A stretch of DNA of 64,000 nt from Selenomonas sp. (GTDB taxonomy: Bacteria > Bacillota > Negativicutes > Selenomonadales > Selenomonadaceae), in NCBI GenBank assembly GCA_022482925.1, contig JAKVOG010000012.1, positions 1 to 64,000 on the forward strand, in the 5' to 3' direction. The notes under the pieces were generated by a model. The model did not search any database and had not been told where the DNA came from. It saw only the letters and a list, made by a program, of their open reading frames with translations. Positions 9,084 to 16,831 of the stretch are shown piece by piece. The position numbers and the translations under genes are program-made. Numbering within the stretch: position 1 is the first letter of the stretch; each line of letters begins with the position of its first letter.

Positions 9084-9699
9084 CAAAAGTGGTATTTATC
9101 CGTCATGGACAGACGGAGTGGAATGTGAATGGTCGCTATCAGGGGCAGTCGGATGTACCGCTCTCACCAGCAGGTGAGGAGCAGGCAAGACTGCTCGCGG
9201 CACATTTCCCTGTCGGCCATATCGATGCCGTCTATGCCAGTGATCTGAAACGGGCTATGTTCACGGCACAGGCGGTTGCGGATAAATTCGGGCTGCCGGT
9301 CCAGCAGGAGCCGGCGTTCCGGGAACTGTGCTTTGGCGACTGGGAAGGCCTGACCTATGAGGAGATCACGAGCCAGTGGGCGGATGCCATGAGCCAATTT
9401 CATGAATCATCCGGATATCATGGAAATACCGAATCGGCGAGACCTTTCCTGAGGTGCAGGCACGGGCCATGAAACGGCTCAATGAGATCATTGCCCTGCA
9501 TGAGGGGCAGACCATCGTCATCACAGCGCATGGTGCGGTACTGCGGACCATATTGACGGCAGCACTGCATATGCCCTTGCAATATCTTTGGAGCATTCGT
9601 CAGTTCAATACAGCTATTAACATTGTCCGCTATGATCAGGATGCCAATCCAACCATAGAGCTTTTGAACGGTAATTCTCATCTGGGCGAGTTGCGCTGA
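9080..9699 (+). CDS. cobC: Alpha-ribazole phosphatase / histidine phosphatase family (frameshifted)
   Basis: Overlaps cobD by ATGA. A phosphoglycerate-mutase-like histidine phosphatase with the catalytic motif FIRHGQTEWN (residues 6-15), YASDLKRA, FRELCFGDWEG and, in another frame, ITAHGAVLRT with the second histidine. The frame changes twice near 9395-9435. Reading FMNHPDIMEIPN and then GETFPEVQARAMKRL across those points restores a protein of about 205 residues. In the context of cbiA and cobD it probably dephosphorylates alpha-ribazole-5'-phosphate, although the family is broad. The frameshifts look like two +1 errors. Confidence 0.78.
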
Positions 9700-9740
9700 A
9701 GCGGAATTCGTTTACAGTGTGGCAATTTGATATTTTGAGA

Positions 9741-9789
9741 AGCAGCAGGTTATCGACAGGAACTATGTGGATAACCTGCTGCTTTTTTT
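9741..9789 (+). terminator. Intrinsic terminator of the cob cluster
   Basis: A near-perfect AGCAGCAGGTTATC/GATAACCTGCTGCT stem is followed by a T7 tract. Confidence 0.9.
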
Positions 9790-9809
9790 GCTTAAATTGA
9801 AAAAACAGC

Positions 9810-9838
9810 TTGACTTCCCTGCCTATTTTTATTAAAAT
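9810..9838 (+). promoter_or_regulatory. Promoter of rplM-rpsI
   Basis: TTGACT (9810-9815), 17-base spacer, TAAAAT (9833-9838). It lies directly after the cob terminator and about 108 bases before rplM. Confidence 0.7.
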
Positions 9839-9844
9839 GGCTTT

Positions 9845-9908
9845 ATGTGATGTTACGGACATGGTCTCCATTAGCCCCGGAAGCCGGTCTTGAGAATGTC
9901 ATATCACG
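9845..9908 (+). promoter_or_regulatory. Possible L13 autoregulatory leader
   Basis: In the 5' untranslated region of rplM, nested stems GTGAT/ATCAC (9847-9851 with 9903-9907) and GACAT/ATGTC (9858-9862 with 9896-9900) enclose a GC-rich core (CCCCGGAAGCCGG). Firmicutes rplM leaders are known to bind L13. I see a structured leader but cannot confirm a match to the known consensus. Confidence 0.4.
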
Positions 9909-9945
9909 AATAAATAATATTGAAAATTTTAGGGGGGAAATCGCA

Positions 9946-10386
9946 ATGAAGACAACGTTTATGGCAAATGCATCCAACATCGAGCGTAAATGGTATGTTG
10001 TAGACGCAGAAGGCCAGACGGTCGGCCGTCTCGCAGCCGAGGTTGCTAAAGTTCTTCGCGGTAAAAATAAACCGACTTTTACTCCGCACGTAGATACGGG
10101 TGATTACGTCATCGTCATCAATGCAGAGAAAGTAAAGTTCACGGGAAAGAAACTTATCGACAAGACCTACTTCCGTCATTCTGGATATCAGGGTGGCACG
10201 ACGTTCACGTCGGCAGGTCTGATGCTGGACAAGTTCCCGGAGCGCGTTCTCGAGCATGCTATCAAGGGTATGCTGCCGCATAACCGCCTTGGTGCTCAGA
10301 TGTACCGCAAGCTCAGCGTTTACGTTGGCTCGGAGCATCCGCACGCAGCTCAGCAGCCGGAGAAGCTCGAGCTGAACATTCGCTAA
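9946..10386 (+). CDS. rplM: 50S ribosomal protein L13
   Basis: 146 residues beginning [20 protein letters not shown], with the L13 signatures [46 protein letters not shown] and [13 protein letters not shown] strong AGGGGGGAAA ribosome binding site fixes the start at 9946. L13 is an early 23S rRNA-binding assembly protein. It is co-transcribed with rpsI, 24 bases downstream, the usual arrangement in bacteria. Confidence 0.97.
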   Translation: MKTTFMANASNIERKWYVVDAEGQTVGRLAAEVAKVLRGKNKPTFTPHVDTGDYVIVINAEKVKFTGKKLIDKTYFRHSGYQGGTTFTSAGLMLDKFPERVLEHAIKGMLPHNRLGAQMYRKLSVYVGSEHPHAAQQPEKLELNIR

Positions 10387-10410
10387 TCTGGAAAGGGAGG
10401 AACATACTAC

Positions 10411-10803
10411 ATGGCACAAGTAAGCTATTACGGCACTGGCCGCAGAAAGTCTTCCGTTGCCCGTGTTCGTCTGGTTCCAGGCGAAGGCAAAGTCACGATC
10501 AATGGTCGTGAAATGGAAGAATATTTTGGTCTGAAGACTCTCGAACTGATCGTTCGTCAGCCGCTCAACCTTACCGAGACTGTTGACAAGTATGACGTCA
10601 TTGCAAATGTTGCAGGTGGCGGCGTTGCTGGTCAGGCAGGCGCTATCCGTCACGGTATCACCCGTGCACTGATGGAGATGGATGCTGAGCTTCGCCCGGC
10701 ACTCAAGAAAGCTGGTTTCGTTACGCGTGATCCGCGTGAGAAAGAGCGTCGTAAGTACGGCCTCAAGAAAGCCCGCAAGGCTTCCCAGTTCTCCAAGCGT
10801 TAA
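10411..10803 (+). CDS. rpsI: 30S ribosomal protein S9
   Basis: 130 residues starting [21 protein letters not shown], with the [15 protein letters not shown] motif and the characteristic C-terminal tail [14 protein letters not shown], whose last residues contact P-site tRNA. An AAAGGGAGG ribosome binding site precedes it. It is the second gene of the rplM-rpsI operon, with a terminator 26 bases after the stop. Confidence 0.97.
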   Translation: MAQVSYYGTGRRKSSVARVRLVPGEGKVTINGREMEEYFGLKTLELIVRQPLNLTETVDKYDVIANVAGGGVAGQAGAIRHGITRALMEMDAELRPALKKAGFVTRDPREKERRKYGLKKARKASQFSKR

Positions 10804-10828
10804 TCCTATCGGTTACAATTGGATATAC

Positions 10829-10862
10829 AAAACCCCGCAATCCCAGTGGTTGCGGGGTTTTC
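10829..10862 (+). terminator. Bidirectional intrinsic terminator
   Basis: AAAACCCCGCAA/TTGCGGGGTTTT hairpin with T/A-rich flanks on both sides. It separates rpsI from the convergent gene at 10875-11171. Confidence 0.9.
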
Positions 10863-10874
10863 TTTATCTGCAGG

Positions 10875-11171
10875 TCAGACCCAAACCTCTGTGGTGCCCA
10901 TACGATCAGCCATCCCTTCACTGTATAGGCATGGAACTTCCTTTCGTAAGCCATCTTTTCTGAGCTGCTTGAATAAGTCGATACGATTATATTCTTTCCC
11001 TTTATAGCTATACATATTGTCATCGAACCATGGTTTCTTCGTTACCGTGATTCCGTATTTCTTGAACTGCTCAGCATCGCCGCGGTCCTGGCAGGATTCA
11101 ATCCAACCGCCGCCGTTTACTTGCTCGAGTTCATTTTCGGTCAGTTTATCTTTAATTGTGTTCTCTTTCAT
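10875..11171 (-). CDS. Double-glycine leader peptide protein (bacteriocin-like precursor)
   Basis: 98 residues starting MKENTIKDK after a GGGAG ribosome binding site (11171 is preferred over an upstream ATG at 11189). The N-terminus has a classic double-glycine leader: LTENELEQVNGG, with hydrophobic/charged spacing like class II bacteriocin precursors cut by C39-peptidase ABC transporters. The roughly 77-residue cargo is hydrophilic, rich in Lys/Asp/Tyr, and contains two cysteines. The cargo is longer than most bacteriocins and has no GxxxG helix, so it could be another exported peptide. No C39 transporter, immunity gene or modification enzyme is in the window. Confidence 0.65.
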   Translation of the reverse strand: MKENTIKDKLTENELEQVNGGGWIESCQDRGDAEQFKKYGITVTKKPWFDDNMYSYKGKEYNRIDLFKQLRKDGLRKEVPCLYSEGMADRMGTTEVWV

Positions 11172-11306
11172 GTTAAACGCTCCCTTCACGTATGTGCCCT
11201 GTTTGTTATCGTCTCTTGTACTTTATACGATGAAGTTTTTCAGATATTACATACTTCCCAAAAATAATTGAAAAATTGGTGGAGGATGCAGGGAGAAAGT
11301 TTTTAT

Positions 11307-11335
11307 TTGAAATCTGTGCGTCTCTATGATACAAT
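11307..11335 (+). promoter_or_regulatory. Promoter of the ileS T-box transcript
   Basis: TTGAAA (11307-11312), 17-base spacer, TACAAT (11330-11335), directly before the leader. Confidence 0.75.
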
Positions 11336-11344
11336 AGGGACTGT

Positions 11345-11592
11345 TAACGTGTAAATGCGTGGATGAAGAGAGTAGTCTGGTGCCAAAGCATAAGCGAACC
11401 GGGGCAGGTGAGAGCCGGGAGCGAGTAGCAACAGTCGAAAATCACTTCGGAGCAGCAGGCTGAACGCTTTGGGGGCAAGTAAGCTGGGCCGGTTTCCGCC
11501 GTTATGGGATAGCGTATGCTGGTACGTGAAAATAGGTGGTTTTGTGTAGGAATATTATCCTGCATCCTGTTTTGGGATGCAGGATTTTTTTG
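11345..11592 (+). promoter_or_regulatory. T-box leader of ileS
   Basis: A roughly 250-base structured leader lies between promoter and ileS. It contains a GAAGAGAGTAG-type stem I start, GGTGAGAGCCGGG, a candidate isoleucine specifier ATC in GAAAATCACTTC, a T-box core TAGGTGGTTTTGTG (11533-11546) with the UGGU bulge able to pair with the tRNA acceptor ACCA, and a terminator hairpin ATCCTGCATCC/GGATGCAGGAT plus T7 (11557-11591). T-box leaders read the charging state of the cognate tRNA. The ACCGCG half of the usual T-box is not conserved here. Confidence 0.78.
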
Positions 11593-11607
11593 ATTGGAGG
11601 AGTCAGT

Positions 11608-14600
11608 TTGTATAGCAAAGTAGACACCAACCTGAATTTCGTGGAGCGTGAAAAAGAGGTCCTGAAGTTCTGGAAAGAGAATAACATCGCCCAGAAAGCA
11701 ATCGACCAGCGTGAAGGCTGTGATACCTTCACGTTCTATGATGGTCCGCCAACGGCCTAACGGCAAGCCGCATATCGGCCATGTGCTGACCCGTGTCATC
11801 AAGGATATGCTGCCGCGCTTCCAGTCCATGAAGGGCAAGAAAGTCCTGCGTAAGGCTGGCTGGGATACGCACGGTCTGCCGGTCGAGCTGGAGGTCGAGA
11901 AGGCCATCGGTATCAACGGCAAGGAGCAGATCGAGAAGTACGGCATTGAGCCGTTCATCAAGAAGTGCCGTGAGTCCGTCTGGACGTATAAAGGCATGTG
12001 GGAAGAATTCTCGGATGTTGTCGGTTTCTGGGCGGATATGGAGCATCCCTATATCACCTATGAGAATAACTTCATCGAGTCCGAGTGGTGGGCACTCAAG
12101 GAAATCTGGAACAAGGGTCTGCTGTATAAGGGCTACAAGGTTGTTCCGTACTGCCCGCGCTGCGGTACGCCGCTGTCTTCCCATGAGGTTGCGCAGGGCT
12201 ATAAGGATGTCAAAGAGCGTTCGGCTATGGTCAAGTTCAAGGTCAAGGACGAGGACGCCTATTTCCTCGCCTGGACGACGACGCCATGGACGCTGCCATC
12301 CAACCTCGGTCTTGTCGTGAATCCGGAAGTCGACTATGTCAAGATCGATGTAGCCGGTACGGTCTACTATCTGGCAGAAGCTCTGGTAGACACGGTCTTT
12401 GCGGATACGGAAGGCGAGCGCAAGGTCCTCGAAAAGATGAAGGGGCAGGCACTCGAGTACAAGGAATATGAGCCGCTTTATGATTATGCGGTCGGCAAGC
12501 TGAAGAAAAAGGCGTTCTACGTCATGTGCGACAGCTATGTCACGACGACCGATGGTACAGGTATCGTCCACACGGCGCCGGCTTTCGGTGAAGACGATAA
12601 CCGTGTCTGCCGCAAGTATGACATGCCGTTCATCCAGTATGTCGATAACAAGGGGCAGCTCACGAAGGATACGGACTGGGCAGGCGTATTCGTCAAGGAT
12701 GCCGATCCGCTGATCCTCGAGGACCTCAAGAAATCCGGCAAGCTGTTCAAGGCACCGAAGTTCGAGCACAGCTATCCGCATTGCTGGCGCTGCGATACGC
12801 CGCTCATCTATTACGCCCGTGAGTCCTGGTTCATCAAGATGACGGATGTCAAAGACGAGCTTATCGCCAACAACAACACGGTCAACTGGATCCCGAAGAC
12901 CATCGGTCAGGGCCGTTTCGGTGACTGGCTCGAGCATCTGCAGGACTGGGGGATCTCCCGCAACCGTTACTGGGGCACGCCGCTGCCGGTATGGGAGTGC
13001 GAGTGCGGCCATCAGCATGCGATCGGCTCCATCGAGGAACTCAAGTCCATGTCGGACAACTGCCCGGATGATATCGAGCTGCACCGTCCGTACATCGACA
13101 AGGTCACCATCAAATGCCCGGAGTGCGGCAAGGAAATGCATCGTGTCTCCGAGGTCATCGACTGCTGGTTCGATTCCGGATCCATGCCGTTCGCGCAGTG
13201 GCACTATCCGTTCGAGAACAAGGACATCTTTGAGAAGCGCTTCCCGGCTGATTTCATCTCCGAGGCAGTCGATCAGACGCGTGGCTGGTTCTACTCGCTG
13301 ATCGCAATCTCGACCTTGCTGTTCCACAAGGCACCGTACAAGAACGTCATCGTGCTTGGACATGTCCAGGATAAGGACGGCCGCAAGATGAGCAAGTCCA
13401 AGGGCAATGCCGTCGATCCGATGAAGGCGCTCGGCCAGCATGGCGCAGATGCGATCCGCTGGTACTTCTATGAGAACAGTGCACCGTGGCTGCCGAACCG
13501 CTTCCACGATGATGCCGTCCAGGAAGGTCAGCGCAAGTTCATGGGCACGTTCTGGAATACCTATGCATTCTTCGTGCTCTATGCGAATATCGACAACTTT
13601 GATGCCACGAAATACACGCTGAACTATGATCAGCTCTGCGTTATGGATAAATGGGTACTGAGCCGTCTGAACACGATGGTGAAGGAAGTCGACAGTGACC
13701 TCTCGAACTACCGTGTCACGGAAGCCGCCAAGGCACTGCAGGCGTTCACGGACGAGCTGTCCAACTGGTATGTCCGCCGCAGCCGCAGCCGCTTCTGGGC
13801 TAAGGGCATGGAGCAGGATAAGATCGATGCCTATATGACGCTCTGGACCGCGCTCGTTACGCTGGCCAAGGCAGCCGCTCCGATGGTGCCGTTCATCACG
13901 GAGTCCATCTATCGCAACCTGGTCTGCAGCATCGACCCGCAGGCACCAGAGTCCGTGCATCTGGCTGACTATCCGGTTGCCAATGAGGCCTGGATCGATA
14001 CGGAGCTCGAGAAAGACATGGAGCTCGTGCTCGAGATTGTTGTGCTCGGCCGCGCGTCCCGCAATGAGACGAACATCAAGAACCGCCAGCCGGTGGCCAA
14101 CATGTACGTCAATGCGGACCATGAGCTCACGGAGTTCTTCAAGGAGATCGTCGAGGATGAGCTCAATGTCAAGGCGGTTACCTTCAAGGATGACATGGAG
14201 GCTTATCTGACCTACAGCTTCAAGCCACAGTTCCGCGTGCTTGGCCCGAAGGTCGGCAAGGCAATCGGCGCCATCAAGGCAGCGCTCGGGAAGGTCAACG
14301 GTCATCAGGCCAAGGCCGAACTCGACCGCGAAGGCGAGCTCAAGCTCAGCTATCAGGGCGGCGAAGTCGTGTTGAAGCCGGAGGATATCGAGGTCTCCAT
14401 GGCCCAGACCGAGGGCTTCAACTGCCAGCGTTACAATGGCGTGACGATCGCGCTCGACACGACGCTGACGGAGGATCTGCTGGAGGAAGGTTTCGTTCGC
14501 GAGATCATCAGCAAGGTTCAGACCATGCGCAAGGAGAATGGCTTCGAGGTCACGGATCATATCAAGGTCAGCCTCAGCGGCAATGAGAAACTGCAGGCGC

Positions 14601-14728
14601 TCGTGAAGAAGAACGAGTCCTATCTCAAGGAGATCACGCTGGCTGACGAAGTGGCCTATGGCACGACCGATGGCGTGGCCAAAGAATGGAACATCAACGG
14701 CGAGACGGTAACGCTGGCCGTGAAATAA
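11608..14728 (+). CDS. ileS: Isoleucyl-tRNA synthetase, long IleS2-type (one frameshift)
   Basis: About 1,039 residues once one extra C near 11757 is removed (the text should read PPTANGKPHIGH). A TTG start at 11608 follows TTGGAGGAG. It has the class I motifs PHIGH and KMSKSKGN (nucleotides about 13387-13410), the editing domain segment GTGIVHTAPAFGEDD, CWRCDTPLIYYARESWF, and the IleS2-like SRNRYWGTPLPVW. The protein is longer than the roughly 930-residue IleS1 type and lacks its C-terminal zinc-finger end. It charges tRNA-Ile and is controlled by the T-box upstream. Codon use is strongly biased, as for highly expressed genes. A long antisense reading frame over it is a shadow of this bias. 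Confidence 0.93.
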
Positions 14729-14738
14729 GTACCCTGGA

Positions 14739-14769
14739 AAGACTTCCTCTCAGGAGGAAGTCTTTTTTT
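14739..14769 (+). terminator. Intrinsic terminator of ileS
   Basis: AAGACTTCCTC/GAGGAAGTCTT hairpin followed by T7. Confidence 0.9.
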
Positions 14770-14847
14770 GAAAATCTTTTCTAATATAGCAGGAAAACAG
14801 GGAATGGAACAAGAATAATACAGCATAAGGATTAAAGGAGGACGCTC

Positions 14848-15255
14848 ATGGGAAGAACGCAGCAATCAGACGCTGTTGAGACGCATAACAAAGGGCATGA
14901 AGCAGACGGTCATGAACCTGTTCATACGCATATCATGGCGGATGGCACGGTCGTAACCCATAGCCACGGGGCTATGGATCATGGCCATCATCATAGCCAT
15001 ACCCAGACGAAGAATGTGCTCAACCGGATGTCCCGTCTCATCGGGCATCTGGAATCCACGAAACGGATGATTGAGGATGGCCGCGACTGCAGCGAGGTGC
15101 TGGTACAGCTCTCTGCTGTCAGGAGTGCAATCAACAGTGTTGGCAAGATTATCCTGAAGGATCATCTCGAGCACTGTGTTGTGGATGCCGTCAGGGATAA
15201 CGATAAAGAAGCGATTGATCAACTGAACAAAGCCATCAATCAATTCATCAAATAG
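14848..15255 (+). CDS. CsoR/RcnR-family metal-sensing repressor with His-rich N-terminus
   Basis: 135 residues. Residues 57-135 are a DUF156 four-helix regulator (RMSRLIGHLESTKRMI). Metal-binding residues Cys81, His106 and Cys110 have the same 25 and 4 spacing as the C-H-C Cu(I) site of CsoR. Residues 10-53 hold about twelve histidines (MDHGHHHSHT and similar), unusual for CsoR and more like nickel/cobalt or metal-storage tails. Family members are DNA-binding repressors released by metal. No metal transporter adjoins it. The HPt gene 36 bases downstream may be co-transcribed. The ligand could be copper, nickel or cobalt. Confidence 0.85.
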   Translation: MGRTQQSDAVETHNKGHEADGHEPVHTHIMADGTVVTHSHGAMDHGHHHSHTQTKNVLNRMSRLIGHLESTKRMIEDGRDCSEVLVQLSAVRSAINSVGKIILKDHLEHCVVDAVRDNDKEAIDQLNKAINQFIK

Positions 15256-15290
15256 GAATCGACGTTCTCCAGGATAAAGGGGGAAGTACT

Positions 15291-15659
15291 ATGGAACAGT
15301 TAGCAATCAAGCAAAGACTCGAACAGGCTGGTACTGAATACGATAAGGGGCTCGAGCGGTTTATGGGTAATGTTGCCTTGTATCATAAGTTTCTGCTGAA
15401 ATTCCTGGCGGATCATTCTTATGAGGAATTCCGGCAGGCATTGGAGCGTGGCGACCTTCCGGTAGCCGAGAAGAGCGTGCATACACTGAAGGGGACAGCT
15501 GGCAATCTGAGTCTCATGGCTTTGTTCCATGCGGCAGATGATACAGTACAGGCCATTCGGGCTGGAAAAAAAGGTGATGAACTGCAGTCTTTCACTCAGG
15601 CTGTCAGGGAGAATTACGATACCGCTTGCGAAGCAATCCGCGACGCATTATCCGAATGA
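15291..15659 (+). CDS. Orphan histidine phosphotransfer (HPt) protein
   Basis: 122 residues, a single HPt four-helix domain with the phospho-acceptor motif HTLKGTAGNLS (His at about residue 64) and a Gly two turns later, as in HPt proteins that shuttle phosphate between hybrid kinases and response regulators. A GGGGGAAG ribosome binding site precedes it. No histidine kinase or receiver is adjacent. It follows the CsoR-type gene by 36 bases and ends before a terminator, so the two may form a small operon. Confidence 0.85.
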   Translation: MEQLAIKQRLEQAGTEYDKGLERFMGNVALYHKFLLKFLADHSYEEFRQALERGDLPVAEKSVHTLKGTAGNLSLMALFHAADDTVQAIRAGKKGDELQSFTQAVRENYDTACEAIRDALSE

Positions 15660-15678
15660 AAGCTGAATAAGCAACAGG

Positions 15679-15704
15679 AGCCTTTCTACAGAGAAAGGCT
15701 TTTT
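15679..15704 (+). terminator. Intrinsic terminator
   Basis: AGCCTTTCT/AGAAAGGCT hairpin followed by TTTTT, 20 bases after the HPt stop. Confidence 0.85.
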
Positions 15705-15872
15705 CCTGTGTGGGGAGAGATTCAGCTACCAGAAAAATTTTGACTGTGATTCATGTTACAGTAAATTTTCTCATTTTCCGGTATGCTTAGACAAGTATTG
15801 GTAAAGTGCGCAAGAATCACTACTATTTTCCGGATAAACGTGCTACAATAAGGATAATATGGGATTAAATGA

Positions 15873-15886
15873 TAAAAGCGCTTACA
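15873..15886 (+). promoter_or_regulatory. Candidate cre (CcpA) site upstream of the thioesterase gene
   Basis: TAAAAGCGCTTACA matches the cre consensus TGWAARCGYTTWCA at 13 of 14 positions. It lies downstream of a TACAAT -10-like box (15844-15849) and 55 bases before the gene, a position fitting repression. The rest of 15705-15940 is AT-rich, with no other feature seen. Confidence 0.45.
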
Positions 15887-15940
15887 TAAAACGGTTTACC
15901 AACGATGGAGACCGCATTCAAGTAGTAGGAGGTTGCTTAG

Positions 15941-16471
15941 ATGGAGCAAAACAAGATTGTAATCAGCCAGGTCATGATGCCTAGCCAGACGAATCCGAAC
16001 GGTAATGTGCATGGTGGCGAAATCATGAAGATGATGGATTCCACGGCCTATGCCGCGGCTCGTAAATATGCCCGTGCCAACGTAGTCACGGCTCGTGTCG
16101 ATGAGCTCGAGTTCCACCTGCCAATCCTCATTGGCGATCTGGTGACCTGCACGGCGGAGATTGTCTTTGTCGGTCACAGTTCGATGGAAGTTGCGGTTAA
16201 TGTCGATGTGGAGGATCTGGATCAGGAAGGTCGCCCGCAGCGTGCGCTGACGGCGTATTTCACGATGGTAGCCCTGGACCGCAATTCGCGTCCGAAGGCT
16301 GTGCCGCCGCTTATTCTCGATACGGATGAGGCAAAATATGCCTTTGAGGATGGCCGCCTGCGTTATGAGGCGCATAAAGAGCGTAAAAAAAAGCAGCGTG
16401 AGCAGGAGAAGATTCGTCAGGCGTCGAAGAAATCTTTACGGGAGCCGGAAGATAACCTCAAGAAGAAATAA
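15941..16471 (+). CDS. Acyl-CoA thioesterase, hotdog fold
   Basis: 176 residues. A single hotdog domain with the signature NPNGNVHGGEIMKMMDSTAYAAARKYA and TARVDELEFHLPILIGDLV resembles the YciA/BFIT acyl-CoA hydrolases that release CoA from acyl-CoAs in the cytoplasm. Residues 140-176 form a highly charged Lys/Arg/Glu tail (HKERKKKQREQEKIRQ). An AGGAGG ribosome binding site sits before 15941. It is transcribed alone. The T-box of the next gene begins within about 60 bases of the stop, and no terminator is seen between them. Confidence 0.88.
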   Translation: MEQNKIVISQVMMPSQTNPNGNVHGGEIMKMMDSTAYAAARKYARANVVTARVDELEFHLPILIGDLVTCTAEIVFVGHSSMEVAVNVDVEDLDQEGRPQRALTAYFTMVALDRNSRPKAVPPLILDTDEAKYAFEDGRLRYEAHKERKKKQREQEKIRQASKKSLREPEDNLKKK

Positions 16472-16502
16472 ATACAAAATGTTACACTTTTACACAAAAA
16501 GC

Positions 16503-16531
16503 TTGCAAAAGACATTTCGATGTGATATTGT
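16503..16531 (+). promoter_or_regulatory. Promoter of the leuA T-box transcript
   Basis: TTGCAA (16503-16508), 17-base spacer, TATTGT (16526-16531). Confidence 0.6.
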
Positions 16532-16544
16532 AGTACTCAACACA

Positions 16545-16817
16545 GAGAAATGCAGTGCAGAGGAATAGTAGTTACCGGGAAACCTTCAGCGAGCTGTCGT
16601 TTGGTGCGAGACAGTGGTGGATTGGTGATGAACTGGCCTTGAAGCAGCCCACTGAACGCGGAGTCGTCCGTTAGTAGGATGGGACGGAGCCTGACCGTTA
16701 GAACAGGAGGACCATATTAAGGTCCTTGAGGTGCCCGTCGTGAGGCGGACGCGAATCAGAGTGGTAACACGTAAGCATAGCCTTCCGTCTCTTGAACAAG
16801 AGATGGAAGGCTTTTTC
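16545..16817 (+). promoter_or_regulatory. T-box leader of leuA
   Basis: A roughly 270-base leader with a T-box core AGAGTGGTAACACG (16758-16771, a variant of AGGGTGGNACCGCG), the UGGU bulge for uncharged tRNA, and a terminator hairpin AGCCTTCC...GGAAGGCT plus T5 (16779-16816). Stem I region 16560-16700 contains a possible leucine specifier CTT in GGCCTTGAAGC. The downstream leuA gene makes leucine the expected effector. I did not fold the stems fully. Confidence 0.8.
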
Positions 16818-16831
16818 TATTTGGAGGGAAG

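Noticed and set aside
11729-14560. 943-codon open frame antisense to ileS
   Set aside because: It mirrors the strong codon bias of ileS, has no recognisable domain or ribosome binding site, and ileS motifs are conserved on the other strand. Similar long antisense frames over leuA, larA, the ABC genes and nadB are rejected for the same reason.
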